Of a stretch of DNA of 64,000 nt, positions 40,968 to 50,836 are shown piece after piece. The DNA lies in contig NC_007498.2 in NCBI RefSeq assembly GCF_000012885.1, positions 1,426,001 through 1,490,000 on the forward strand. Reading direction: 5' to 3'. The notes beneath the pieces were generated by a model, which was not told where the DNA came from, made no database searches, and was given only the letters and a program-made list of their open reading frames with translations. A program made the translations under genes and the position numbers. This DNA is from Syntrophotalea carbinolica DSM 2380 (GTDB lineage Bacteria; Desulfobacterota; Desulfuromonadia; Desulfuromonadales; Syntrophotaleaceae). The first letter of the stretch is position 1; each line of letters starts with the position of its first letter.

Positions 40968-42452
40968 ATGGAAGAATTAAACGATCTGTTGCTGCAGCGT
41001 CGCGCCAAATTGGACGAGTTTCGGGGCGAGGGGGTCAATCCCTACGCCAACGATTTTTGCGTGACTGCTACCTCCGGGGATATTGTCGCAGCCCATGGTG
41101 AGCAGGACGGCGCAGCGCTGGAAAATATCAATCACCACTATGCTCTTGCCGGTCGCATGATGGCTCGTCGTGATTTCGGCAAGGCCGCTTTTATACAGAT
41201 TCAGGACCGCCATGGTCGTCTGCAGGTATTCGTTCGTCGTGACAATGTCGGGGAAGAAGCTTTCCAGATGTTCCGCAAGCTCGATATCGGGGATATTGTC
41301 GGGGTGACAGGCAAGCCGTTTCGTACCAAGACCAACGAACTGTCTTTGCGTGCGGACTCCCTTCGTCTGCTGACCAAGTCCTTGCAGCCGCTGCCGGAAA
41401 AATGGCATGGCCTGACCGATGTGGAAATGCGCTATCGTCAGCGCTATCTCGATCTGATCGTAAATCCGGATGTCCAGGAGATATTCAAAAAACGTAGTCA
41501 GATCGTCAGTCTTATACGTAATTTCATGGTGGATAACGACTTTCTCGAAGTCGAGACACCCATGATGCAGCCTGTGGCGGGCGGCGCCACGGCGCGACCG
41601 TTTATGACCCATCATAATACGCTGAAGATGGATCTGTTTCTGCGTATTGCCCCCGAATTGTACCTCAAGCGTCTGGTGGTGGGCGGATTTGAACGGGTGT
41701 TCGAGATCAATCGCAACTTCCGAAACGAAGGGATTTCCATTCAGCATAATCCCGAATTCACCATGATGGAGTTTTATCAGGCCTACGCTAACTACGAAGA
41801 CCTGATGGACTTTACCGAAAAGCTCATCTGCCATGTGGCGGAAAAGGTGGTCGGTTCTCTCACCTTTACTTACGGCGGCCGGGAGGTGGATCTGACGGCT
41901 CCGTGGGATCGTTTGACCGTCAAGGAAGCGATTCTCAAGTATGGCGATGTCGAACCGGAAGTGCTGGAGGACAAGGATCAGTGTCTGGCCTACGCCCGAA
42001 GCCTCGGTCTGGATTTTGACGATACGATCGGTTACGGCAAGCTGTTGACCGAACTTTTTGACGAGGTGGCGGAGCCGAAATTGTGGAATCCGACCTTTAT
42101 CACCCAATATCCGACCGAAGTATCCCCGCTTTCGCGCAAAAACGAGGACAATCCCGAGGTGGTCGATCGCTTTGAGTTGTTTGTCGTCGGTCGCGAATTG
42201 GCCAACGCCTTTTCCGAGCTCAACGATCCGATTGATCAGAAAGATCGCTTTGCCAAGCAGCTGTTGGAGAAGGAAGCCGGCGACGATGAAGCGCATGCCA
42301 TGGACGAAGACTACATCCGTGCCCTGGAGTACGGATTGCCTCCCACCGCAGGTGAAGGCATCGGTATCGATCGGCTGGTCATGCTGCTGACCGATGCAGC
42401 GTCGATCCGGGAGGTCATCCTGTTTCCTCAATTGCGTCCTGAAGCCAAATAA
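40968..42452 (+). CDS. lysS: Lysyl-tRNA synthetase, class II
   Basis: The enzyme charges tRNA-Lys. ATG 40968 follows AAGGAAGGG and gives 494 residues. The N-terminal OB domain carries YALAGRMMARRDFGKAAFIQIQDRHGRLQVFV. The class II core shows motif 1 around FMVDNDFLEVETPMMQ, motif 2 FRNEGISIQHNPEFTMMEFYQAY, and motif 3 GEGIGIDRLVMLLTD. The C-terminus ends normally (VILFPQLRPE). It lies about 130 bases after prfB. Confidence 0.98.
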   Translation: MEELNDLLLQRRAKLDEFRGEGVNPYANDFCVTATSGDIVAAHGEQDGAALENINHHYALAGRMMARRDFGKAAFIQIQDRHGRLQVFVRRDNVGEEAFQMFRKLDIGDIVGVTGKPFRTKTNELSLRADSLRLLTKSLQPLPEKWHGLTDVEMRYRQRYLDLIVNPDVQEIFKKRSQIVSLIRNFMVDNDFLEVETPMMQPVAGGATARPFMTHHNTLKMDLFLRIAPELYLKRLVVGGFERVFEINRNFRNEGISIQHNPEFTMMEFYQAYANYEDLMDFTEKLICHVAEKVVGSLTFTYGGREVDLTAPWDRLTVKEAILKYGDVEPEVLEDKDQCLAYARSLGLDFDDTIGYGKLLTELFDEVAEPKLWNPTFITQYPTEVSPLSRKNEDNPEVVDRFELFVVGRELANAFSELNDPIDQKDRFAKQLLEKEAGDDEAHAMDEDYIRALEYGLPPTAGEGIGIDRLVMLLTDAASIREVILFPQLRPEAK

Positions 42453-42462
42453 ATCATTATGC

Positions 42463-42490
42463 CGGGCAAGTGCGTTCTCGCGCTTGCCCG
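42463..42490 (+). terminator. Hairpin between lysS and lolC/E
   Basis: CGGGCAAGTGCG and CGCGCTTGCCCG form a 12-bp stem with one G-U pair and a 4-base loop. No T-run follows, so it may act as a stabiliser or partial attenuator upstream of the Lol genes. Confidence 0.45.
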
Positions 42491-42511
42491 TATCGCTACC
42501 ACGGGAGATTC

Positions 42512-43765
42512 ATGGGCTACGAATGGTTTGTCAGTCTGCGCTATCTGCGGGCCAAGCGTAAACAAACATTTATCTCGGTGATTTCGTTTATATCCATTGC
42601 CGGGGTAACTCTGGGAGTGGCTGCTCTGATCGTGGTGCTGGCAGTAATGACGGGCTTTCACGACGGGGTTCGGCAGCAGATCCTTGGCAACGTGCCCCAT
42701 GTGTTGATTCAACAACAGGGTGGATCCATTGCTCGATACAAGGATCTTGTCGAGCAAGTCAGGCAAACGGTCCCCGAAGCGATCGCCGTCAATCCCTTTG
42801 TCAGTAAAGAGGCCATGTTGCTGGCGCATCGCAATGTCGCTGCAGTGAGTGTCAAGGGGATTGAAAAGGGCAACAAGGTTTTCACTCAGTCTTTTTTGAA
42901 TTTTCGCAGCGAGCAGGTGCAATCCGCTCTGTTCGACGATCAGGAGGGACTGCCCGGCATTATCCTCGGCCTGGATACGGCGTCTACGCTCGGAGTTGCA
43001 CTGGGAGACACCGTCAACGTTATTCCTCCCAAGTTTAATGTGACACCTTTTGGCCTTATCCCGAAAATGAAACCCTTTCGGGTGGTGGGGATCTTGGAGC
43101 ACCGGGGTGGCTTTCTTGATGCGTATTTTGCCTATGTCGACCTGCTTCAGGCGCAACAGTTCCTTGAAACCCGTGAGCAGGTCAGCGGTGTGGAAATCGA
43201 ATTGTCCTCGTTTGAGCAGTCGCGTCCGGTAACCAGGCGCCTGCGCGAAAGCCTGCCGTATCCCTATCTTGTAAGTTCCTGGGAAGATCTGTTCGGATCT
43301 TTTCTTTCTGCCCTTAAGCTTGAAAAACTCGGCCTTTTTATTGTGCTGGGCATCATTGTTCTGGTCGCAGCGTTCAATATCGCTACCACCCTGATCATGA
43401 TTGTCATGGAGAAACATAAGGATATAGCCATCTTACGTTCCATGGGGGCAACTTCCCGCAGTATTTTGCGCATCTTCGTGTTCCAGGGTTTGATTATCGG
43501 TACTCTGGGCACCCTGCTTGGCATGTTGCTTGGCGTTACGCTCGCGAGCAATGCCGATCCTATTATCAAGGGGCTTGAGAAGGCTCTGAATATCAGGATT
43601 TTCGATCAGGCGGTGTATGGCATGGAGCACTTTCCCTCGGTGGTTCATATGGATGATGTCGCCGCGGTGGCATTGATGGCCATGGGCATTTGTCTTTTGG
43701 CAACCGTATATCCGGCGTGGCGGGCATCTCGGATGGATCCGGGTGAAGCCCTGCGTTATGAGTAG
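42512..43765 (+). CDS. Lipoprotein-releasing ABC transporter permease (LolC/LolE type)
   Basis: The protein is the membrane part of the Lol complex that extracts lipoproteins from the inner membrane. ATG 42512 follows CGGGAGATT; the length is 417 residues. It has a first helix at about 20-50 ([34 protein letters not shown]), a large periplasmic MacB-like domain, and three helices near the end (about 270-400). The motif [30 protein letters not shown] is typical. A single permease gene suggests a LolCE hybrid working as a homodimer, as in many non-enteric bacteria. Confidence 0.93.
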   Translation: MGYEWFVSLRYLRAKRKQTFISVISFISIAGVTLGVAALIVVLAVMTGFHDGVRQQILGNVPHVLIQQQGGSIARYKDLVEQVRQTVPEAIAVNPFVSKEAMLLAHRNVAAVSVKGIEKGNKVFTQSFLNFRSEQVQSALFDDQEGLPGIILGLDTASTLGVALGDTVNVIPPKFNVTPFGLIPKMKPFRVVGILEHRGGFLDAYFAYVDLLQAQQFLETREQVSGVEIELSSFEQSRPVTRRLRESLPYPYLVSSWEDLFGSFLSALKLEKLGLFIVLGIIVLVAAFNIATTLIMIVMEKHKDIAILRSMGATSRSILRIFVFQGLIIGTLGTLLGMLLGVTLASNADPIIKGLEKALNIRIFDQAVYGMEHFPSVVHMDDVAAVALMAMGICLLATVYPAWRASRMDPGEALRYE

Positions 43766-43775
43766 GGGGGCTGCT

Positions 43776-44441
43776 ATGATCGAGGTTACGAATTTATGCA
43801 AAAGCTTCGTTAGCGGTACCCGTCGGGTTGATGTGCTTTCGCATGTCGATATGAAGATCGATGCCGGCGAAAGGGTTGCAGTGGTCGGTGCTTCAGGGGC
43901 AGGCAAGACGTCTCTGATGCATATCCTTGGAGGCCTGGATCGCCCCACCAGCGGCGATGTCCTATACGATAAGCAGGATATCTTCAGTCTCAAGGGGGCT
44001 GGGCTTGACGATTTTCGCAATCGCACTCTCGGTTTTGTTTTTCAATTCCATCAACTGCTGCCGGAGTTTACGGCGCTGGAAAATGTCATGCTGCCGGCTC
44101 TGATCGCCCGATGGTCGCGCGCCAAGGCAAAGTCCGCGGCCAGGGAACTGCTTACGGAGGTTGGCCTCGAGTCGCGGTTGAGCCACAAACCGGGGGAATT
44201 ATCCGGAGGCGAGCAGCAACGCGTCGCCATCGCACGGGCGTTGGTCGGGTCGCCCCGGGTGCTGTTTGCCGATGAGCCGACCGGCAATCTTGACAGCAAT
44301 ACCTCCGAAAGCATTTATCGGTTGTTGTCCAGGCTGCATGAGACCCGTGGACTTACTCTGTTTATCGTTACACATGACGCCCGTCTTGCGGCTGGCCTCG
44401 ATCGTGTCGTGCATATGGCAGATGGCCGAATTACCGGCTAG
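43776..44441 (+). CDS. lolD: Lipoprotein-releasing ABC transporter ATPase
   Basis: This ATPase powers the Lol permease. ATG 43776 with TAGGGGGG upstream gives 221 residues. It has Walker [12 protein letters not shown]-loop [16 protein letters not shown], signature [15 protein letters not shown] and Walker [14 protein letters not shown], followed by the H-loop VTHD. The gene begins 10 bases after the permease stop. Earlier in-frame starts overlap the permease and are less likely. Confidence 0.95.
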   Translation: MIEVTNLCKSFVSGTRRVDVLSHVDMKIDAGERVAVVGASGAGKTSLMHILGGLDRPTSGDVLYDKQDIFSLKGAGLDDFRNRTLGFVFQFHQLLPEFTALENVMLPALIARWSRAKAKSAARELLTEVGLESRLSHKPGELSGGEQQRVAIARALVGSPRVLFADEPTGNLDSNTSESIYRLLSRLHETRGLTLFIVTHDARLAAGLDRVVHMADGRITG

Positions 44442-44514
44442 ATAGGGGTTTACACCCCATGGATCTTTACCTATAATGGCACCCTTTTGTTTGCCCGCTC
44501 GGAGTAATGGTTGC

Positions 44515-46770
44515 ATGAAGAATCGTTGGATAATCTGGCTGATACTGTTTTTGTTGATACCGGTCTCCGGGGTGGCTTCTCCCATCCAGGTGGATCAGGT
44601 TGTGGTCGAAGGCAACCGCCGTGTTGAACGCTCCTATATCGAAGGGGTGTTGACGGTTTCGGCCGACAAACCCATCACTGTTGCGGACGTAGATCGGAAT
44701 ATCCAGGCAATATTCAAGACCGGCCGTTTCCGGGACGTGTCCGCCGAGCTTGTTGAACGCAACGGCAAACAGGTGCTTGTGTTCAACGTCAGTGAAAGGC
44801 CTTTGCTGCGTAAAATCGTTTTTTCGGGAAATTCGGAAATAAAAACGGATAAGCTGGGCGAAATGGTCAACGCTCAGAAAATCGAATTTTACCGTCCGCA
44901 GATCATCCGTGAAGGCACGGAAATCATCAAGCGGGCGTATATCCAGGAAGGTTATTACGCCACCGAGATCGAGGCCAGCGTCGATATCAATGACCGCCAG
45001 GAGGCTACCATCACGTTCACCATCGATGAGGGTGATAAGGTTTATGTGACCGACATCCAATTCGAGGGGAATACGGTATTCAAGGCCAAGGAACTCAAAA
45101 AGGCCATGCTGACCAAGGAGAAGTGGTTCCTGTCCTTTATCACCGGCCGCGGTGGCTATAATGAAGAAATGACCAAGGTCGATCGGGATATTCTTTCCGA
45201 CCAGTACTACAATGAAGGTTACATTCAAGTTCGAGTCAAAGGTCCGATTGTCAATTTGCTGCCGGACAAAAAGTCCATCGAACTGTTGTATGAAATAGAA
45301 GAAGGCGTTCAGTTTTTTGCCGGCAACCTGGACATATCGGGAGATCTTCTGAAGGACAAACAGGAACTGTTGGAGACCATGACCCTGCACAAAGGCGCGG
45401 TGTTCAGCCGCAAGGTCATGCGCGAAGACATGTCCAAACTCAACGATCTCTATGCCGATAGCGGCTTTGCCTATGTCAATGTCACGCCGGAAACTCAGGT
45501 TAATGAACAGACTCGGCAGGTCGATATCACTTACGATGTCGAACAGGGCATCCGCGCACGCATCGGCCGCATTAATATTTCAGGCAATACGCGAACCCGC
45601 GACAAAGTTATCCGTCGACAGGTCAAGCTGGCCGAGGGGGAAACCTACAGCGCCTCCCTGATTAAAAACAGCCGCCGTAAAATCAATAATCTTGGCTATT
45701 TCGACGAAGTCAACCTGACCACCCGCAAGGGTGATGATCTGTCGCTGATGGATATCGATATCGATGTCAAGGAAAGAGCTACCGGCAGCTTCAGCATCGG
45801 GGCGGGCTTTTCTTCCGTCGACGGCATGATGGTGCAGGGTTCCGTTTCCCAGGATAACTTCCTTGGACGCGGCCTGCGTCTCGATTTGTCCGGTTCTTTG
45901 GGTGGCAGTCGTACGGTCTACCGGGTCGGTTTGCTCGATCCGTACTTTCTGGATCGCGATTTGGCGCTGGGTTTCGACGTGTACGATACCGAACGGGAAT
46001 GGACCGATTTCGATCGGGATACAACCGGGGGCGATATCAAACTCGGGTTACCGATTACCGACGACATCCGTACGTTCTTCGTCTATCGCTACGAAGAGAA
46101 AAACATCACCGATGTCGACGACGACGCCAGTTGGACGATCCGGAAGCAGGCGGGCAAGCATACCCTGTCGTCCATCACCGCCTCATTGTCACGCAACACC
46201 ACCGATTTTCGTCCGGACCCCAGCCGCGGCAATATTTCCGAACTCGCCATTGAGTATGCCGGGCTCGGTGGTACCGAGCGGTTCATCAAATACACCGCCG
46301 ATCATCGGTACTTTTATCCGCTACCGTGGGGCATGGTCTTCAGCGCCCATGGACAGGTGGGATACATCCAGGAAATGGGCGGGAAAGATGCTCCGCTGGA
46401 TGAGCGCTTCTTCCTCGGGGGGATGAATTCGCTGCGCGGTTTCGAATCCCGCGAAGTCGGCCCCCGTGAAGCGAACGATGATGGCACCGACTACGATTTT
46501 GTCGGTGGGGTGAAGGAAGCCGTTTTCAACCTGGAGCTTACCTTTCCGCTCATCAAAGATATGAAGATGAAAGGTTTGGTCTTCTTTGATACCGGCAACG
46601 CCTGGGCCGACGATGAAACCATGTTCTCCGAGATGCGTTACAGTGTCGGTGCCGGGATCGCCTGGAACAGCCCCATGGGGCCATTGCGCTTCGCCTGGGG
46701 GTATAACCTCAGTCCCAAGGAATGGGAAGAACCTTCGGCATTCGATTTTTCGGTCGGGAAAAACTTTTAA
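44515..46770 (+). CDS. bamA: Outer-membrane protein assembly factor BamA
   Basis: BamA inserts beta-barrel proteins into the outer membrane. ATG 44515 follows GGAG and gives 751 residues. A signal peptide (about 1-22, ending in VSGVAS) precedes five POTRA repeats (about 25-345) and a 16-strand barrel. The barrel contains the family motif GAGFSSVDGMMVQGSVSQDNFLGRG and the lid-loop VRGF-type motif as LRGFESREVGPR. The C-terminus ends in F (FDFSVGKNF), the outer-membrane sorting signal. The position between the lol genes and skp/lpxD is the classic envelope arrangement. Confidence 0.97.
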   Translation: MKNRWIIWLILFLLIPVSGVASPIQVDQVVVEGNRRVERSYIEGVLTVSADKPITVADVDRNIQAIFKTGRFRDVSAELVERNGKQVLVFNVSERPLLRKIVFSGNSEIKTDKLGEMVNAQKIEFYRPQIIREGTEIIKRAYIQEGYYATEIEASVDINDRQEATITFTIDEGDKVYVTDIQFEGNTVFKAKELKKAMLTKEKWFLSFITGRGGYNEEMTKVDRDILSDQYYNEGYIQVRVKGPIVNLLPDKKSIELLYEIEEGVQFFAGNLDISGDLLKDKQELLETMTLHKGAVFSRKVMREDMSKLNDLYADSGFAYVNVTPETQVNEQTRQVDITYDVEQGIRARIGRINISGNTRTRDKVIRRQVKLAEGETYSASLIKNSRRKINNLGYFDEVNLTTRKGDDLSLMDIDIDVKERATGSFSIGAGFSSVDGMMVQGSVSQDNFLGRGLRLDLSGSLGGSRTVYRVGLLDPYFLDRDLALGFDVYDTEREWTDFDRDTTGGDIKLGLPITDDIRTFFVYRYEEKNITDVDDDASWTIRKQAGKHTLSSITASLSRNTTDFRPDPSRGNISELAIEYAGLGGTERFIKYTADHRYFYPLPWGMVFSAHGQVGYIQEMGGKDAPLDERFFLGGMNSLRGFESREVGPREANDDGTDYDFVGGVKEAVFNLELTFPLIKDMKMKGLVFFDTGNAWADDETMFSEMRYSVGAGIAWNSPMGPLRFAWGYNLSPKEWEEPSAFDFSVGKNF

Positions 46771-46800
46771 CCCGGTCTTAACGGGCCAGGTATGATACAT

Positions 46801-46823
46801 GGCCGGCGCTTTTTTCGTCGGCC
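46801..46823 (+). promoter_or_regulatory. Hairpin between bamA and skp
   Basis: GGCCGGCG and CGTCGGCC pair with one G-U around a loop of T residues. The T-run lies in the loop, not after the stem, so this is at most a weak terminator and may tune bamA versus skp-lpx levels. Confidence 0.35.
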
Positions 46824-46875
46824 CTCTCTTTCATAGTAAGCTGGGCTGATTCACTTAACCTTAAAGGAGCGTTAA

Positions 46876-47391
46876 ATGAAAAAGATCTTTGGATTTATGT
46901 TGGTTGCCATGTTGATTGCGGCCGCACCCGCCGCAGCCGCCGATGTGAAAATCGGCGTCATCGACCTGCAGAAAGTTTTGCGGACCTCTTTGGCCGGACA
47001 AGCGGCTCAGAAAAACATTGCCGAAAAAGCCAAGGCTTTCCAGGAAACCATGCAGGGCCGACAAAAAGATCTTCAGAAGCTCAATGCGGATTTCGAAAAA
47101 CAGAAGATGGTATTGTCCAAGGAGGCCGTCGCCGACAAAGAGCGTGATCTTCAGCAAAAAGTTAAGGATTTTCAGCGCTTCGGCAAAGATGCTCAGGAAG
47201 AACTGCAGCAGGAAGACCGCCAGGCAACTACCCGCATTCTTGATGAAGTGGCCAAGGTTGTCAAAGAGATGGGCGCTAAAGCCGGCTACGATGTCATTGT
47301 TGAAAAGAGTACAACCCTTTATACCGCCGACCGTGCCGATTTGACGGACCAGGTGGTGAAAGCCTACGATAAGCAATTTAAAGGCAAGTAA
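46876..47391 (+). CDS. skp: Periplasmic chaperone Skp/OmpH family
   Basis: Skp holds unfolded outer-membrane proteins on their way to BamA. The 171-residue precursor has a clear signal peptide (about 1-21, ending AAPAAAA) and then the family start [16 protein letters not shown] long charged coiled-coil follows (about 50-110, the tentacle region), with a final [13 protein letters not shown] segment forming the trimer core. AAAGGAG precedes the start. Confidence 0.93.
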   Translation: MKKIFGFMLVAMLIAAAPAAAADVKIGVIDLQKVLRTSLAGQAAQKNIAEKAKAFQETMQGRQKDLQKLNADFEKQKMVLSKEAVADKERDLQQKVKDFQRFGKDAQEELQQEDRQATTRILDEVAKVVKEMGAKAGYDVIVEKSTTLYTADRADLTDQVVKAYDKQFKGK

Positions 47392-47408
47392 AGGGAAAAG
47401 GAGAAGCC

Positions 47409-48440
47409 ATGGCGACCCTGAATGAATTGGCTGAACTGATCGGTGGCGAGGTGGTCGGTGACGGATCCGTGGTCCTGAACCGTATGGCTCCCATTGAGTC
47501 AGCCGGCCCGGGCGATATCACTTTTGTCGCCAACCCCAAGTACCTGGCAAAACTTAAAGACACCACCGCTTCGGCCGTTATCGTCAAGGCGGGGATTGAA
47601 TGTCCCGGCGTTAATTTGCTGATATGTGCCAACCCTTATCTGGCTTTTGCCAAAGTACTCACGGCATTGCATGCGCAGCGGCCCGCACCGCAAGGGGTTA
47701 TGGACGGTGCATGGGTCGACCCCTCAGCCGAACTTGGTGCCGATGTGACCGTTCATCCGGGGTGTGTCGTCGGCAAGAACGTCCGTGTCGGCCGCGGCAC
47801 GATTCTCTACCCCGGGGTTGTTCTTTATGACGATGTCCAGGTTGGCGAGGATTGTCTTGTCCATGCCGGCGTGCTGGTTCGTGAACAATGCCGTCTCGGC
47901 AATCGCGTTGTGGTGCAGCCTGGAGCGGTGATCGGATCCGATGGATTCGGGTTTGCTCCCGACGGGAAAAGTTATTACAAAATCCCCCAGGTGGGAATCG
48001 TCGCCATTGAAGACGATGTGGAAGTTGGGGCCAATGTCTGTATCGACCGTGCAGCCATGGGGGTGACTCTCATCAAGCGCGGCACCAAGATCGATAACCT
48101 GGTACAGATCGCCCATAACGTCAGCATCGGAGAAGATACCATTCTGGTTGCGCAGGTCGGTATCGCCGGCAGTAGCAAAGTCGGCGATCACTGTACGCTT
48201 GGCGGTCAGGTCGGTGTTTCCGGGCACCTCAAGATTGGCGATAATACCATGGTCGGTGCGCAGAGCGGGATCATCAGCGATCTGCCGGCTGGCCAGGTTT
48301 TCTCCGGAACGCCTACCATGCCTCATCGGGAGTGGCTCAAAGCCTCGGCCAGTATGCGATCGCTGCCGGCAATGCGTAAAACCGTCAGCAATCTGCAAAA
48401 ACGTATTGAAGAGCTGGAAAAGCTTATCAAGGAAAGGTAA
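47409..48440 (+). CDS. lpxD: UDP-3-O-(3-hydroxyacyl)glucosamine N-acyltransferase
   Basis: The enzyme adds the second 3-hydroxyacyl chain in lipid A synthesis. Its 343 residues comprise an N-terminal uridine-binding domain (about 1-100), a left-handed beta-helix of hexapeptide repeats (about 105-310), and a C-terminal helix ([14 protein letters not shown]). The catalytic His region is seen in [14 protein letters not shown], and [11 protein letters not shown] is typical. It begins 18 bases after skp. In the route inferred here its acceptor would be the diamino sugar nucleotide product. Confidence 0.97.
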   Translation: MATLNELAELIGGEVVGDGSVVLNRMAPIESAGPGDITFVANPKYLAKLKDTTASAVIVKAGIECPGVNLLICANPYLAFAKVLTALHAQRPAPQGVMDGAWVDPSAELGADVTVHPGCVVGKNVRVGRGTILYPGVVLYDDVQVGEDCLVHAGVLVREQCRLGNRVVVQPGAVIGSDGFGFAPDGKSYYKIPQVGIVAIEDDVEVGANVCIDRAAMGVTLIKRGTKIDNLVQIAHNVSIGEDTILVAQVGIAGSSKVGDHCTLGGQVGVSGHLKIGDNTMVGAQSGIISDLPAGQVFSGTPTMPHREWLKASASMRSLPAMRKTVSNLQKRIEELEKLIKER

Positions 48441-48444
48441 CCGC

Positions 48445-48888
48445 ATGACCCTCGAGATTCTTGATATCATGAAACTGCTGCCGCATCGATACCCCTTTCT
48501 TCTGGTGGATCGCATCGAAGATCTGGAACCGGGTAAAAGGGCCGTCGGCATCAAGAATGTCACCATCAACGAACCGTTTTTCCAGGGTCATTATCCGGGT
48601 CATCCCATCATGCCCGGGGTTCTGATCATCGAGGCCATGGCCCAGGTGGGTGGCGCGGTTGCCGCTATCACAGCCGGAGATAAAGACGATCAGGTGCCGT
48701 ATTTCACCGGTATCAATAAGGCGCGTTTTCGTCGGCCGGTAGGCCCCGGCGACGTTTTGCAGTTGCAGCTGGAACTTCTCAGCAGTCGGCGCGGTCTGTT
48801 TGTTTTCAGCGGAAAAGCTTATGTCGATGGCAACCTGGTTGCCGAAGCGGAGTTGAAAGCGGTCTTTGCACCTCGTTCTCAGGATTGA
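48445..48888 (+). CDS. fabZ: 3-hydroxyacyl-ACP dehydratase FabZ
   Basis: FabZ dehydrates 3-hydroxyacyl-ACP and competes with LpxA/LpxD for the same acyl donors, which explains its place between their genes. ATG 48445 gives 147 residues; longer upstream readings lie inside lpxD. The hot-dog fold signature is clear: [13 protein letters not shown], then [23 protein letters not shown] with the catalytic His and Glu. AAGGAAAGG precedes the start and the gap to lpxD is only 4 bases. Confidence 0.98.
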   Translation: MTLEILDIMKLLPHRYPFLLVDRIEDLEPGKRAVGIKNVTINEPFFQGHYPGHPIMPGVLIIEAMAQVGGAVAAITAGDKDDQVPYFTGINKARFRRPVGPGDVLQLQLELLSSRRGLFVFSGKAYVDGNLVAEAELKAVFAPRSQD

Positions 48889-48892
48889 CAGC

Positions 48893-49663
48893 ATGATTCA
48901 TGCAACAGCAATTATTCATGATGGTGCCCGTATCGAAGATGGCGTTGAAATCGGTCCCTACGCGGTGATTGGTCCCCATGTGAGCATCGCCGCCGGTACA
49001 AGTGTCGGTGCGCATGCCGTTATTGAAGGTTGGACCGATATCGGCAGGGATAATCGTATTTTCCAGTTTACGTCCATCGGTGCTGATCCTCAGGATCTTA
49101 AATTCCATGGCGAGCAGTCGAGCTTGCGTATCGGTGACCGCAATACCATCCGCGAATTTGTCACCATGCATCGGGGTACGGAAGATGGCGGCCTTGAGAC
49201 TGTGGTCGGCGACGACAACCTGTTTATGGCTTACACGCATGTAGCCCACGACTGCATCATCGGCAATCGGGTCATTCTCGCCAACGGCGCTACCCTCGGC
49301 GGGCATGTTCGGGTAGATGACTGGGCGATTCTCGGCGGATTGTCCGCCATACATCAATTTACCCGTGTCGGCTGCCATGCCATGATCAGCGGCGGAAGTA
49401 TGGTTACCCAGGATATCGCTCCTTACATCATCGCGCAGGGGGACCGGGCCAAGGCCGCCGGGATCAATCTTGTCGGTCTGAAACGGCGCGGCTTTTCCGA
49501 TGAAATTTTGCGGGACATAAAACAGGCTTACAAGCTGATGTTCCGTAGTAACCTTCGTCAGGAACAAGCCCTCGACCGGATCTCCGCCGAAATTTCGGAT
49601 GCTCCTGAAATCAAGGCATTTGTCGATTTTATACGAACCAGCGAAAGGGGCGTTGCACGATGA
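48893..49663 (+). CDS. lpxA: UDP-N-acetylglucosamine (or GlcNAc3N) O/N-acyltransferase LpxA
   Basis: LpxA transfers the first 3-hydroxyacyl chain to the sugar nucleotide. ATG 48893 gives 256 residues with the standard beta-helix and C-terminal helices. The catalytic His lies in THVAHDCIIGNRVILANGATL; IHQFTRVGCHAMISGGSMVTQDIAPY and GLKRRGF are conserved blocks. The next two genes are predicted to make UDP-GlcNAc3N, so this LpxA probably acts at a 3-amino group, as reported for Acidithiobacillus ferrooxidans and Leptospira interrogans. Its end overlaps the next gene by 4 bases. Confidence 0.96.
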   Translation: MIHATAIIHDGARIEDGVEIGPYAVIGPHVSIAAGTSVGAHAVIEGWTDIGRDNRIFQFTSIGADPQDLKFHGEQSSLRIGDRNTIREFVTMHRGTEDGGLETVVGDDNLFMAYTHVAHDCIIGNRVILANGATLGGHVRVDDWAILGGLSAIHQFTRVGCHAMISGGSMVTQDIAPYIIAQGDRAKAAGINLVGLKRRGFSDEILRDIKQAYKLMFRSNLRQEQALDRISAEISDAPEIKAFVDFIRTSERGVAR

Positions 49664-50610
49664 GTCAACTGCGGGCCGCCGTTATCGGTGTGGGATATCT
49701 GGGGCGTTTTCACGCCCAGAAATATGCGGCACTGCCCGGCGTTGAGTTAATCGGTGTGGTCGATGTCGATCAGGCCGCGGCAGAGAATGTTGCGGCCGAG
49801 GTGGGGTGTCGCGCTTTTTCCGACTATCGCGAGCTGCTTGAGCGGGTCGATCTCGTGTCGATTGTCGTGCCCACTCGCCTGCACTATCAAGTCGCCAAGG
49901 ACTTTTTGAATGCGGGTCGCCATGTGCTGGTGGAAAAGCCGATTACCGAAACGGTAGCCGAGGCGGATGAGCTTATCGCCCTGGCGCGGCAGAACGGGGC
50001 TGTATTGCAGGTCGGACATCTGGAACGCTTTAATCCGGCCATTGTCGCGCTCAACGGCGAACTGCACACGCCCATGTTCATCGAATCGCATCGGCTGACA
50101 CCCTTTCGCGGTCGTGGGACCGACGTCAATGTGGTTCTCGATCTGATGATTCACGATATCGACATCATTCTTAACATGGTTCAGGCCGATCTCACCTCCA
50201 TTAGCGCATCGGGGGTGCCTGTGCTGTCCGAAGAGGTCGATATCGCCAATGCGCGCCTTGAATTTTCCAGCGGATGTGTTGCCAACGTCACCGCCAGCCG
50301 GGTCAGCCGGGACGCCATGCGCAAGGTGCGCGTCTTCCAGCCGGACGGATATTTCTCCATCGATTATCAGAAACGGAAAATCGCGGTGTGTCGCAAGGGT
50401 GGCGTCGGCATGAATCTGCCAGGGTTGCCCGGGATCACCATGCAGGAAAAGGGTTTTGCCGAAAGTGATGCCCTGCTGGATGAGATCGAGGCTTTCATCG
50501 GTGCCGTCAGGAACGGGACTTCACCCGTTGTCGGCGGCGAGGATGGCCGTCGTGCTCTTGACGTGGCTCTGCAGATCAGCAGTCACCTGGGTGGCATGCT
50601 TCCAGGTTGA
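49660..50610 (+). CDS. gnnA: Gfo/Idh/MocA-type oxidoreductase, probable UDP-GlcNAc 3-dehydrogenase
   Basis: The 316-residue protein has an N-terminal Rossmann fold (AAVIGVGYLGRFHAQKYAALPGVELIGVVD) and the family motif VEKPITETVAEADELI with the catalytic-type Lys-Pro. The C-terminal beta domain includes HLERFNPAI and NVVLDLMIHDIDIIL. By position between lpxA and lpxB and by pairing with a DegT aminotransferase, it fits GnnA, which oxidises the 3-OH of UDP-GlcNAc with NAD. The symbol rests on context and family, not on a direct comparison. Confidence 0.8.
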   Translation: MSQLRAAVIGVGYLGRFHAQKYAALPGVELIGVVDVDQAAAENVAAEVGCRAFSDYRELLERVDLVSIVVPTRLHYQVAKDFLNAGRHVLVEKPITETVAEADELIALARQNGAVLQVGHLERFNPAIVALNGELHTPMFIESHRLTPFRGRGTDVNVVLDLMIHDIDIILNMVQADLTSISASGVPVLSEEVDIANARLEFSSGCVANVTASRVSRDAMRKVRVFQPDGYFSIDYQKRKIAVCRKGGVGMNLPGLPGITMQEKGFAESDALLDEIEAFIGAVRNGTSPVVGGEDGRRALDVALQISSHLGGMLPG

Positions 50611-50836
50611 TGTTTGGCTTGCCATGATGGTTTTGAAGGCGGGGACCTGTGTCAGACCTCGCCTTTTTATCATTGAGTGAGGATTATGCTCTCATCTCGG
50701 GCATATGAGCGTCTGCCTCGCTGCACAGCCATATAACACCTGTCCGCTTCGCGTGTCGAGCCGTGCCGGAGGTTTTTTAAAATTTGTCTTCCCATGTTCT
50801 GACCTACAGGCAGAGGGTTTTTCAAAAGGATTAGAT

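Noticed and set aside
40977-42431. 484-codon open frame antisense to lysS
   Set aside because: lysS has all class II motifs; no domain is seen in the antisense reading.
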